Below are positions 16,001-25,000 of a stretch of DNA of 27,548 nucleotides, in pieces (position 1 is the first letter of the stretch; each line of letters starts with the position of its first letter). The DNA comes from an uncultured Saprospiraceae bacterium (GTDB lineage Bacteria > Bacteroidota > Bacteroidia > Chitinophagales > Saprospiraceae). The position numbers were made by a program, and so were the translations under genes. Where the stretch lies: NCBI GenBank assembly GCA_937967535.1, contig CALCMV010000077.1, positions 1 to 27,548 on the forward strand, given 5' to 3'. The notes below the pieces were generated by a model that worked only from the letters and a program-made list of their open reading frames with translations, was not told where the DNA came from and did no database searches.

Positions 16001-19000
16001 CGGGATTACCTGCTGACAACTTAATGCAAGATTTCGGTTATACACCTGCAGGTCAAGATCCGGGCGAGGGTCTTGTTGGTGATACTGTATTCTTAGATTA
16101 TAATAGCAATGGTGTACCGGATCCGGGTGAAGGAATCGAAGGTGTTGTTGTTGACTTACACGATGGTACAGGTGCAGTAATTGCTACCACAATTACTGAT
16201 GAAAACGGTAACTATTACTTCCCGGGATTAGACCCGATGGCTGTCTTCAGTACAACTGTTGACCCAACTACACTGCCTGCCGGTATTGTACCAACAGTAG
16301 ACCCTGATGGTACACTTGACAATACCTCTATGACTGATTTGAGTACTACACCTGACGGTATTGATTTGACTTTAGACTACGGTTATGAACCAACTCCGGG
16401 TTCTGAAGGTAGTATTGGCAACTTAGTATGGTTGGACAATAATGTAGATGGTGTAAATGACGGACCAACCGGACCTGACGGTGTAGCCGGTAATGACGAC
16501 GACGAGCCGGGCATCGAAGGCGTTACTATTGATTTGTACGAAGATACTAATGGTAATGGTCTTGTAGATGCAGGTGAACCACTCGTTGCCAGCACAGTGA
16601 CAGATGCTAATGGTGTATACTTATTCCCGAACTTACCAACCGACAACGGTGCGGGAGTTGATTACATCGTTGATCTTACTGATGAAGCAAATGTATTGGA
16701 AGGATTCTGGCACAGCTTAGGTGCGCCTAATACTAATGATAATAGCCAAACTGACCCTTACGCTATCACTCTTGGTGGCGGAAGCCCAATCAATAACCTG
16801 ACTGCTGACTTCGGTTACTATGTAGAGCCTGCAGTATTAGGTAACTTCGTCTTTATGGATAATAACGGCGATGGTATCCAAGATGCAGGTGATATGCCAC
16901 TCGCAGGTGTTGTTGTTACTTTAGATGTTACTTATCCTGATGGTTCTATGGCTACATTAACAACCACTACGGATGCTACCGGACACTACGTTTTTGAAAA
17001 TTTATTGTTCGATGAGAATTATGACGGTGTAGGTACATTTGCTACTCCGGGTGTAGGTGGTGGCGACGAGCCATTCTTCGAGCTTTCGGCTGAAGCACCT
17101 GTTGATAAAACAGCAACCATCATTAATGTCAATGCTGATGGAAACGATGCAGAGGATTCGGAAGATCCTGCAGGTACACAAGGTATCGCTATGCAAGGTT
17201 TCACCGATACTATGCCACAAGCTGACCCCAATAGTGAGCCTACTCACTTGACCTTCGACTTCGGTTTTATCGGACGATTGGGTACTATTGGTAACTTAGT
17301 ATGGATTGATGAAAATGCTGATGGCATCCAAGATGCAGGTGAACCGGGTATAGCAGGCGTTACCGTTACTGCTACCGACCCTGTAAGCGGTACTATGTTG
17401 ACAACAGTTACAGATGCAGATGGTGGCTATCTCTTTGAAGATTTAGCTCCCGGCAAATATGACATTTTGGTAGATGAAACTACATTGCCTTCAGGCATGA
17501 ACCAATCTATGAATCCTGTACTTCCGGGTGCGGATTTCGGTAATCAAACTAACAACTACTCTATCACTATCGGTCCGGGTGAAGAAAATCTGACCGGTGA
17601 CTTCGGTTACATTTGGGAAGACCCGAATGGCAACGCAGGCACAGCAGCTATCGGTGACCGCGTATGGTTAGATGCTGACATGGACGGTGTACAAGATCCG
17701 GGCGAAGCAGGTATCGGTGGTGTTACCGTTTCGATATTTGAAGATGCAGATGGTGATGGTATCAAAGATGACCCTGTTACAGTAGCTCTTGACCAAAATG
17801 GTACACCGGGTGGTGTCACAACGACCGAGCCGGATGGTTCTTACATTTTCTACAACTTACCTGCAGGTGCTTACTCTATCGTAGTAGACCCCGCTACTCT
17901 ACCTGCCGGTGTGGTTCAAACAGGTGATCCTGATGACTACGCTGCTCCGGCTACTATGCCTGACAACGCAAGTGAATCCGTAATACTCGCTCCCGGTGAT
18001 GTATTCTTACTAGTAGATTTCGGTTATGATGATCCTGCCGGCAACGATATAGGTGATACTATCTACTTCGACCCGGATGCTGACGGTACACAAGATCCCG
18101 GTGAGCCGGGTATCGAAGGTGTTACAGTAACACTCTTGGACCAAAACGGCGACCCTATCGCAACAACAACAACTGATGAAAATGGTGAATACTTATTCCC
18201 CGGTTTACCTGACGAACCATACACCGTAGTTGTTACTGATACAGACAATGTATTGGGTGACTTGGTAAACAGTGGCGACCCTGACGGCGGAAATGATGAC
18301 ATGTCTTCTGTACCGGGATTACCTGCTGACGACTTAGGACAAGACTTCGGTTATACGCCTCCGGGACAAGATCCGGGTGAAGGACTTATCGGAGATACTG
18401 TATTCTTAGACTATAATGGCGATGGCTTGCCCGATCCGGGCGAAGGTATCGAAGGTGTTGTCGTTGACTTACACGATGCTGCCGGTACTGTCATTGCAAC
18501 AACAACAACTGACGAAAACGGTAACTACTACTTCCCGGGATTAGACCCAACCGCTACCTTTAGCGTAACGGTTGACCCAAGTACTTTACCCGGAGGAATT
18601 GTTCCTACTGTCGATCCTGACGGTGGTTTAGACAATACCTCTATGACTGATTTGAGTGCTACGCCTAATGGCATTGATTTGACTCAAGACTTCGGTTATG
18701 AGCCAACTCCGGGCTCTGAAGGTAGTATTGGTAACTTAGTATGGTTGGACAATAATGCAGATGGTGTAAATGACGGACCAGCCGGACCTGACGGTGTAGC
18801 CGGTACTGACGATGACGAGCCGGGCATCGAAGGTGTTACTATTGATTTGTACGAAGATACTAATGGCAACCGTGTTGTTGACCCGGGTGAGCCACTTGTA
18901 GCCAGTACAGTGACCGACGCTAACGGTAACTACTTGTTCCCGAACTTACCAACAAACAACGGTGCGGGAGTTGATTACATCGTTGATCTTACTGATGAAG

Positions 19001-20208
19001 CAAATGTATTGGAAGGATTCTGGCATAGCTTAGGCACTCCTAATACTAATGACAATAGCCAAACCGATACTTATGGTGTTACACTTGGAGGTGGAAGCCC
19101 GCCTGACAACGTAACTGCTGATTTCGGATACTACGTAGAGCCTGCTTCTATTGGTAATCGTGTATGGGAAGATTGGTTAAATGCTGACGGCGACCCTGCT
19201 ACCTTCAACGGTATCCAAGATCCGGGTGAGTTAGGTATCCCGGGCGTTCCTGTTACATTGATGATTATGTATCCTGACGGTCAAATGGTCACACTTGTAA
19301 GTGTTACTGACTCTCTGGGTAATTATAGCTTTGATAACTTACTTTTTGATGAGGATTATCCCGCGAGTGGTGGAGCCGGACAGCCCGTTTATACTATCAA
19401 AGCACCGGAAGCGACAGATCTGGTTCCTTTTGTTCCAACACTGCCAGCTTCGGGGGATACTCCTGATTCAAATTCACCTAATGACGAATTCGGTATTGAT
19501 GAGTTATTGGATTCGGATGACCATACTGGTGTAGTGGCTACTGCAGTTCAAGGTTTTACTGACCTGATGACGATAAATGGATGCCCCGATAAAGAAGCAG
19601 ACCCAATAGCATCCTATGACTTTGGGTATGTCCCATTTATCTTCCTCCCTGTTGAATTAGAATCTTTCAAAGGTTTCGAAGACGACTGTCGTGTAGAACT
19701 TACATGGGTAACAGCTACCGAAACCAATGTTAGCCACTTTAGCGTACAGCAGAGTGCCAATGGTGTTGATTTCAGCATATTGGGTAGAGTAGATGCAGCA
19801 GGTGAGTCGCAAGTAGAGCGCACTTACACCTACACTGACGAGCAGTTGACTGCCAACAACTACTATCGTTTGCATATAGTTGACTTTGACGGTTCATCTG
19901 AATTCTCTGACATTGTATTGGTAAATGCTGACTGTGCTTCGGACGTGTCTGTTTCAGATGTCTTCCCGAATCCGGTGAGAAATACATTGAATCTTAACGT
20001 AAACAGTAACGTTGACCACGAAACTGCCAGAATTGTTGTTAGCGACAATCTTGGTAGAACAGTTATGACGAAAGCTACCGAAATCTTCCTCGGTGCAAAT
20101 ATCGTTGACCTCAACGTTGATGCTTTACCACAAGCTACTTACTATATTACTATCGAAGGTGAAAGTGGATGGTTTACCCAACCTGTTCCTTTCGTAAAAG
20201 TACAGTAA
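13069..20208 (+). CDS. Giant secreted SdrD_B-repeat surface protein with T9SS sorting domain
   Basis: The 2379-residue protein begins with a long signal peptide (1-42; hydrophobic core LFGALLMLCIGISF, ending DTYAQ). Residues ~43-340 and ~341-625 are two SprB-like repeats, each split by a ~200-residue insertion. Twelve SdrD_B-type beta-sandwich domains start near 630, 754, 889, 1002, 1115, 1256, 1406, 1527, 1660, 1773, 1886 and 2027. Most open with IGDxVWxDxNxDGxQDxGE, whose spaced acidic residues resemble a calcium-binding loop, and end in DFGY. A common Bacteroidota linker domain (LPVELESFKGFEDD, from 2193) and a type A T9SS domain (VFPNPVRNTLNLNV, from ~2298) close it. Expected location: exported to the surface or medium; role likely adhesion or a structural stalk, inferred. 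It is followed by a strong terminator. Confidence 0.93.
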   Translation: MRNLTFTRFRGVQSPSSWHQKLFGALLMLCIGISFTTDTYAQITLSATVEDVSCDPVPCPMDSDGAIDLTIMGGVEPFDIQWSFNGVDLPTCEEPAFDELDGTGFNPVPGGVDNTVVEDAIVTRNYIIQGSALTVESAVFSGGATIDEEIINNSQETSIIGLRTGVDHPQIIGGPNAANMTRTFTFDPPVSNLRMFFNDLDNNDVVIVNPKLNGVTQTLMPGEFTIVDPSQVGLTQVDARGNTDPNMFTSLVDQALGPETTGGIDFVFAGPIDEVEIIFYDDVAGPGVLGSEGGSYTVSFPGQCREDLACIEAGVYTVVVTDANGDTATETYIVDAAVGCNPPTQVIIPCGEEEGTITITPTFGTGPYTFGWEDAAGNSLPLPDPCTDRDWANFAPLAGTGANPVPGSVDNSIVENAINGTPYVIQGAIMTVNNVVFNGGASIDEEIINDSQLNGTFALRTGVDHDQITGGIGGANMIRTIVFNQPVCDLNMFFNDIDNNDVAIINPKLNGVTIPLTAADFTLTGTNVNFVGGNQFESINDIGLNNTTDGGIDFTFSSCIDEIEIIFYDDVAGPGVVGSEGGSYSINFPPTCDYGPSDTLPPGCYTVTVFDSTGASEVTTVCIEEGPCGAIGNLVWIDENADGIQDAGEPGIAGVTVTATNPADGTVLTTVTDSDGGYLFDDLVAGKYDVLVNTATLPSGLTQTANPTLPGADFGNQTQAGAGYSITIGDGEENLTGDFGYIWEDPDGNAGTAAIGDRVWYDANSDGVQDPGEAGIGGVTVSVLIDSDGDGIKDTPFTGAIDQNGNTGTGTTLTEPDGSYIFYNLPAGAYSIVVDPGSAPLMGLTQTGDPDDYAMMATMPDNQGESVLLAPGDVFLLMDFGYNDPNANDIGDTVYFDPNANGTQDPGEPGIPGVTVKLTDQNGDVIATTTTDENGEYLFPGLPDEPYTVMVTDTDNVLGDLENSGDPDGGNDDMSSVPGLPADNLMQDFGYTPAGQDPGEGLVGDTVFLDYNSNGVPDPGEGIEGVVVDLHDGTGAVIATTITDENGNYYFPGLDPMAVFSTTVDPTTLPAGIVPTVDPDGTLDNTSMTDLSTTPDGIDLTLDYGYEPTPGSEGSIGNLVWLDNNVDGVNDGPTGPDGVAGNDDDEPGIEGVTIDLYEDTNGNGLVDAGEPLVASTVTDANGVYLFPNLPTDNGAGVDYIVDLTDEANVLEGFWHSLGAPNTNDNSQTDPYAITLGGGSPINNLTADFGYYVEPAVLGNFVFMDNNGDGIQDAGDMPLAGVVVTLDVTYPDGSMATLTTTTDATGHYVFENLLFDENYDGVGTFATPGVGGGDEPFFELSAEAPVDKTATIINVNADGNDAEDSEDPAGTQGIAMQGFTDTMPQADPNSEPTHLTFDFGFIGRLGTIGNLVWIDENADGIQDAGEPGIAGVTVTATDPVSGTMLTTVTDADGGYLFEDLAPGKYDILVDETTLPSGMNQSMNPVLPGADFGNQTNNYSITIGPGEENLTGDFGYIWEDPNGNAGTAAIGDRVWLDADMDGVQDPGEAGIGGVTVSIFEDADGDGIKDDPVTVALDQNGTPGGVTTTEPDGSYIFYNLPAGAYSIVVDPATLPAGVVQTGDPDDYAAPATMPDNASESVILAPGDVFLLVDFGYDDPAGNDIGDTIYFDPDADGTQDPGEPGIEGVTVTLLDQNGDPIATTTTDENGEYLFPGLPDEPYTVVVTDTDNVLGDLVNSGDPDGGNDDMSSVPGLPADDLGQDFGYTPPGQDPGEGLIGDTVFLDYNGDGLPDPGEGIEGVVVDLHDAAGTVIATTTTDENGNYYFPGLDPTATFSVTVDPSTLPGGIVPTVDPDGGLDNTSMTDLSATPNGIDLTQDFGYEPTPGSEGSIGNLVWLDNNADGVNDGPAGPDGVAGTDDDEPGIEGVTIDLYEDTNGNRVVDPGEPLVASTVTDANGNYLFPNLPTNNGAGVDYIVDLTDEANVLEGFWHSLGTPNTNDNSQTDTYGVTLGGGSPPDNVTADFGYYVEPASIGNRVWEDWLNADGDPATFNGIQDPGELGIPGVPVTLMIMYPDGQMVTLVSVTDSLGNYSFDNLLFDEDYPASGGAGQPVYTIKAPEATDLVPFVPTLPASGDTPDSNSPNDEFGIDELLDSDDHTGVVATAVQGFTDLMTINGCPDKEADPIASYDFGYVPFIFLPVELESFKGFEDDCRVELTWVTATETNVSHFSVQQSANGVDFSILGRVDAAGESQVERTYTYTDEQLTANNYYRLHIVDFDGSSEFSDIVLVNADCASDVSVSDVFPNPVRNTLNLNVNSNVDHETARIVVSDNLGRTVMTKATEIFLGANIVDLNVDALPQATYYITIEGESGWFTQPVPFVKVQ
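13342..13980 (+). repeat. First copy of the insertion nested in a SprB-like repeat (protein level)
   Basis: Residues 92-304 of the giant protein. The module begins and ends with cysteine and interrupts a SprB-like unit between GGVEPFDIQWSFNGVDLP and AGVYTVVVTDANGDTATE. Landmarks shared with the second copy: NPVPG, DEEIIN, LRTGVDH, MFFND-DNNDV, NPKLNGVT, TTGGIDF and IIFYDDVAGPG. Confidence 0.85.
14224..14844 (+). repeat. Second copy of the nested insertion (protein level)
   Basis: Residues 386-592 of the giant protein, homologous to 92-304 along the whole length and again bounded by cysteines. It interrupts the second SprB-like unit between GTGPYTFGWEDAAGNSLPLP and PPGCYTVTVFDSTGASEVTT. Confidence 0.85.
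14956..17283 (+). repeat. Six-domain SdrD_B block, copy 1
   Basis: Six successive SdrD_B-like domains (residues 630-1405). Each has its own character: the first carries DENADGIQDAGEPGIAG, the third FDPNANGTQDPGEPGIPG, the fifth a DGVAGNDDDEPGIEG insertion, and the sixth has the longest and least regular body. The same six types recur in the same order in copy 2. Confidence 0.9.
17284..19635 (+). repeat. Six-domain SdrD_B block, copy 2
   Basis: Residues 1406-2190 repeat the six domain types of copy 1 in order, at an almost constant offset (776, 773, 771, 771, 771 and 771 residues for the six domain starts). Similarity extends to DNA: about 70 identical bases around 16643-16712 recur near 18952-19025. 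The sixth domain is the most diverged between copies. Confidence 0.9.
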
Positions 20209-20241
20209 GCAAATGATACATCACATTGAGTGATAAAATTG

Positions 20242-20277
20242 AAAAGCCGTTCCGATTGATTTCGGAACGGCTTTTTT
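20242..20277 (+). terminator. Strong intrinsic terminator after the giant surface-protein gene
   Basis: AAAAGCCGTTCCGA at 20242-20255 pairs perfectly with TCGGAACGGCTTTT at 20262-20275 around a 6-base loop, giving a 14-bp stem that runs into a T tract. It lies 34 bases after the stop at 20208. The A-rich left side may let it work for the convergent minus-strand gene too, whose stop is at 20301. Confidence 0.93.
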
Positions 20278-20300
20278 CATTTTCATTGGAATTTTCATTT

Positions 20301-21782
20301 TCATTTCTCGAGCTCTTCAACCTTCTCCATCAACCATTGCTTATCACTATTCACCTCCTGCTTTTCGAGTTTCTTCTTGATACCCTCCAATGTCATCTTA
20401 GTAGCCCGGTGTCGTACACGATAGACATTGATAAGTGTACGGATAAAATTTTTATAGGCTTTTTTATTTCTTGGTGTAAGTTGTTGATTTTCATTAAAAT
20501 ATTTTTCTGTCGAACGGAAAATCTGTAAGGTACGCTCGTCATATTCTTGGTCGGTTTCGTAGTGGGCTTTCATTATCATTACACGACAGTTGACATCGTA
20601 ATTAAAATTCACGCTTTCTACGCGGACAAAGCGGTAGAGGGCTTTTTTGTAGTCTTTTTGATAGAAAGCAATCATTCCTAAATTGAAATGATATACGCTT
20701 TCCCGCACTGATTTTTCTACGAATGGCTGATATTTTTCTGTCATTTCTATTGCCCAACTAAAATCACTAACCCGACATCCCATCACCACAACATTTTTTA
20801 ATTTATTCACAGGAATAAAACCTTCCTCAATTAATATATTTTTCTCATCCATCACCTTATACAAATCAGACAACTCCCGATAATCAAACACACCGGATTG
20901 TATTTTTTGTGCACAAAAATTAGTGGCTGCCACATAAAACCCGTTCAGGTCTTTTTTTGAAATAGACGCAGCGTGACTGTACAACAATTCCAATAATTCA
21001 TGATAATCAGTTTCGCTTTGCGTTTTTATCATCCTTATTGCCCTTACATAAATATGAATCAGTGGATGCGCCGCATACTGTGGGAGTTTGATGAGTGTGT
21101 CTATCGCATTTATAGAAGATGTATCGTAGTTTTTGGCATTTACTTCTTCAAGGTACAATTGCGTAATATGTGTACTAAGCTTATTGATAATAAATTCTAC
21201 ATCAATACTATAAGTTAATTCAGGTAAATTATCGAATTTGTTCAGTTGTCCCGTCAAATACAAATAATCCAGCACATTTTTCTCAATACTATGTTGATGT
21301 CGGTAATGCTCAATATCCTTTTGCAATTGACTCACCAAGTGCTTTTTCTCTCGCTTTACATGCCTGTTGAATAACTTAAATTGCCTCTTTTCCAATATTT
21401 TCTGATACAACAAATCACTGCGATAAGCCGGATTATCGTGCAGTGCTTCTATCGTTAAAAAATCCTCTACCAAACGCAGTAGCAAATTCAATTTATTATT
21501 AAACCGCTTCTTCTGTGCCGGATTTAAATTATTTCCTTCCACTTTTTCTGAAAATACTTTCTCAAACACATTACAATACAATTTATGAGTGAAATTATTT
21601 TGATTAATAATGTGTAATTTTAAAACATCCAATAATTTAATGACATATTTATCCGAATTAAAATACCGACATTCGACAAAATACTTCAAGCCTTCCAATT
21701 CCTTTTCTGTAAATTTTTTTAATAATTCTATACACAAGAAATCATGTAATTTTGAATATTTAATTTCATTTTTAATTGTCAT
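20301..21782 (-). CDS. Alpha-helical (TPR-like) protein of unknown function
   Basis: The 493-residue protein has no signal peptide or membrane helix and is rich in Lys, Leu, Tyr and Asn. It reads as a chain of amphipathic helices: FTEKELEGLKYFVECRYF near the start, KKRFNNKLNLLLRLVEDFL, a basic stretch FKLFNRHVKREKKHLVSQLQ, then helix pairs resembling TPR units (YHFNLGMIAFYQKDYKKALY, about 395-414) and a Lys/Glu-rich C-terminus that may be coiled coil. I do not recognise a named family, though proteins of this size and style occur in Saprospiraceae genomes. It is cytoplasmic by prediction and lies alone between two surface-protein genes, convergent with one and divergent from the other. On the minus strand, TATATTTG near 21855-21862 resembles a -7 element, but no -33 is seen. 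Confidence 0.8.
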   Translation of the reverse strand: MTIKNEIKYSKLHDFLCIELLKKFTEKELEGLKYFVECRYFNSDKYVIKLLDVLKLHIINQNNFTHKLYCNVFEKVFSEKVEGNNLNPAQKKRFNNKLNLLLRLVEDFLTIEALHDNPAYRSDLLYQKILEKRQFKLFNRHVKREKKHLVSQLQKDIEHYRHQHSIEKNVLDYLYLTGQLNKFDNLPELTYSIDVEFIINKLSTHITQLYLEEVNAKNYDTSSINAIDTLIKLPQYAAHPLIHIYVRAIRMIKTQSETDYHELLELLYSHAASISKKDLNGFYVAATNFCAQKIQSGVFDYRELSDLYKVMDEKNILIEEGFIPVNKLKNVVVMGCRVSDFSWAIEMTEKYQPFVEKSVRESVYHFNLGMIAFYQKDYKKALYRFVRVESVNFNYDVNCRVMIMKAHYETDQEYDERTLQIFRSTEKYFNENQQLTPRNKKAYKNFIRTLINVYRVRHRATKMTLEGIKKKLEKQEVNSDKQWLMEKVEELEK

Positions 21783-21895
21783 AAATAAATGATTATTAAT
21801 TTTTTATAAAAATAAAATAAAAAATGTTTCAGGGCTTACTATGAAATATGTGTACAAATATATCAAAAATGCCCTTTACATTTGGATTGTAATGC

Positions 21896-21966
21896 ACCCG
21901 TACCGACGACTTTAGCCGTCGCGGAGTACCCCAAGTCACTTGACGGCTAAAGTCGTCAGTACGGGT
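21896..21966. repeat. REP-like hairpin with 25-base arms
   Basis: Arms at 21896-21920 and 21942-21966 are reverse complements at 24 of 25 positions (core GACGACTTTAGCCGTC), with a 21-base loop that itself contains the small palindrome AAGTCACTT. It is much richer in G and C than the surrounding AT-rich spacer. It lies 37 bases upstream of the protease ATG, downstream of a TACATTTG (21877-21884) that resembles a -7 element, so it would be in the 5' leader if that promoter is real. There is no U-tract. REP-type palindromes moved by RAYT/IS200-like transposases look like this; no such transposase is in the window. Confidence 0.88.
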
Positions 21967-22003
21967 ATTGCAAGTAAAACATTTTTCCACCAAACCGTCA
22001 ACC

Positions 22004-25000
22004 ATGAAATTTGTAATCCAAACCTTAGTATGCGTCCTACTATTCGGACAGCTACACGCCCAAAGTGACCCACTCACAAAAGACAAAGCAAAAAGCACCA
22101 ACTGGCTCACCCTAAAAGCCGCCGACCAAGCCCCTGCCTCTGACTTGGCGACCAACAAAGCCGCCCTGTACCTCGACACCGACGACGAACTAACACTTTT
22201 CTCTACTCAAGACGATGCACTCGGCTACCGCCACTACCGCTACCAACAGACCTATAAAGGTATTCCGGTAGAAGGCGCGATTTACCTCATGCACGAAAAA
22301 AACAATCGCGTACAACATGCCAACGGCAAACTCGTCCACGACCTCGACCTCTCGACCAGCCCTGCGCTAAGTGAAGTAAGCGCATTGCAAGCCGCACTCA
22401 CGCACATCAATGCCACGCTATACGCATGGAACGACCCCACGCACGAGCAAAGCCTCAAGCAAGTCAAAAACCGCACAGATGCGACCTTTTACCCATCGGG
22501 CGAATTGGTGATACTTGACCCCGATTTCCAGCAAAAAGCCGCCAATCACCGCCTTGCCTACAAATTCGACATCTATGCCGTCGAACCCCTCACGCGCCAA
22601 GTCGTCTATGTGGATGCAATGAACGGCACGGTCTTGAAAACCCTCGAAAAAATCCACGACTGCACCGACACCCCCGCTTCCGGTACGACCAATTACTCCG
22701 GCAACCGAAGTCATACCGCTTGTCAGGCAGGCGGCACTTATACCCTCAAAAACAACATCGGCGGCGGTATGCAAGTCTTCAATGCCAATAATACCAACGG
22801 CAACCCGCAGATTCCTTTTACCGACCCCGACGTTTTTTTTGAAAGCGACCCGACCGCCAATGAAGTCCACTGGGCAACCGAAAAAACCTACGAGTATTTC
22901 CTAAACACACACGGCAGAAACAGCCTCGACGACAATGGTATGGCTTTGTACAGTTGGGTTCACTTTGGCATCGACTATAATAATGCCTTCTGGAATGGCT
23001 CGTGGATGACCTACGGCGACGGTGACAACAATACCTTCAGCGCACTCACCGCACCAGATGTGGTGGCACACGAAATGATGCACGGCGTAACGGATTTTTC
23101 TGCCGACCTGATTTACAGCTACGAATCGGGCGCACTCAATGAGTCTTTTTCGGACATCTTCGGCGAAGTCGCGGAAAACTACATGCGCGGCACCAACGAC
23201 TGGCTCATGGGCGCAGACTTCACCGTAAGACCCGGCAAAACCACGCTCCGCAATATGAGCAACCCCAATGACCCCACCGCCCTCACCCAACAACCGGACA
23301 CCTATGAAGGTGATTTTTGGTACTCCGGCTCCGGCGACAATGGCGGCGTACACTTCAATAGCGGCGTGCAAAACTTTTGGTTTTACTTGCTCTCCGAAGG
23401 TGGCAGTGGTATAAATGATAATGGAGAGCAATACAGCATCAGTGCTATTGGTATGGCGAAAGCCGCTGAAATAGCATATCGTAGCCTAACTGTGTATCTA
23501 ACACCTAACTCTCAATACGCAGACGCGCGTACAGGTGCGATACAGGCAGCTACTGATTTGTATGGAGCAACTTCCGACGAAGTACAACAAGTAACATCAG
23601 CTTGGTGTGCTGTGGGAGTAGGTACATGCGATAATACCCCACCGCCGCCGCCACCTTCAGGTACATGCGACAGGCAGCGTGACTCACTGGCTCTTGTGGC
23701 TTTATATAATTCTACAAATGGGGAAAATTGGACAAATACATGGGATTTAAGTCAACCAGTTTATACTTGGTATGGCATAAATACAAATACAGAAGGTTGT
23801 GTAACTTGTTTGGATTTGGACGGGACTGTTGATTGTAGTTATTTCGGAGATACGGGAAATAATCTTGTGGGTAATATTCCACCGGAAATAGGCGATTTAA
23901 CTGAATTGACTTATTTGGGACTGTCCTTCAATCAATTAAGCGGAACTATTCCTTCTGAACTTGGTAATTTAACCAATGTTACAGGGTTTAATTTGTCTCA
24001 TAATCCACTCACAGGAAGTATTCCTGCAACATTGGGAAATTTAAATAACGTATCAGCTTTTGCAGTCAATTCCTGTAACCTTACCGGAAACATTCCACCG
24101 GAATTTGGCAACCTAACTAATGTAGTGGAACTAAATTTCTATTCAAATAACTTGACAGGAAGCATTCCGAAAGAATTAGGTAATTTAACTAATCTATCCA
24201 TTCTCAGAATACAAGACAATCAATTAAGCGGTTGTTATGATAGTAATTTAACAAATCTGTGTAATAACTTAAATTCACCATGGAACAGCAATACTTACAT
24301 CAGCAACGGTAATAACTTCGGAACTACGTGGGAAGATTTTTGTAATACAGGCACAGGCGGGTGCAATACGTGTCGGTATAATGATTCTCTTGCATTAGTG
24401 GCTTTATATAATTCGGCTAATGGTACGAACTGGACAAATCCATGGAACCTTAATCAACCGATAGACACTTGGTATGGAGTTACTTTGAATGAAGACGGTT
24501 GTGTAATTTGCCTTGATACGGATGATAACCCCGATTGTCTTACAAATTATACTGTTGGAAATAATCTTGTGGGAAGTATTCCTCCGGAATTAGGTACTCT
24601 AAATAATCTGGTATTTTTACACATGTCTTATAATGATTTGAGTGGAAGTATTCCCGCTGAATTTGGTAATTTAGGTAGTCTCCAAACTTTAAGAATAGCT
24701 CGTAATAATTTGAGTGGAAGTGTTCCGCCAGAGTTAGGCAATTTAATCAATTTGAAATCTTTGGATTTACAAGATAATGAACTAAGTGGTAGTATTCCGC
24801 CTGAACTCGGTAATTTAAATAATGTAGTAGAATTTTCATTTGCTACTAATAATTTAAGTGGTAATATTCCACCTGAACTTGGAAATTTAAGTAAAGTAAC
24901 TCATTTGCGTCTTTCTGGTAATGAACTTAGTGGAGTTATTCCAACAGAGCTTGGTGGCTTAACCACTTTGAAATTACTGTATTTATCAAGTAATCAACTT

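Noticed and set aside
13333..19987. Many long minus-strand open frames opposite the giant surface-protein gene
   Set aside because: They are shadows produced by the repetitive Asp/Gly/Thr-rich coding strand; they recur in the same relative place in each domain and have no recognisable protein features.
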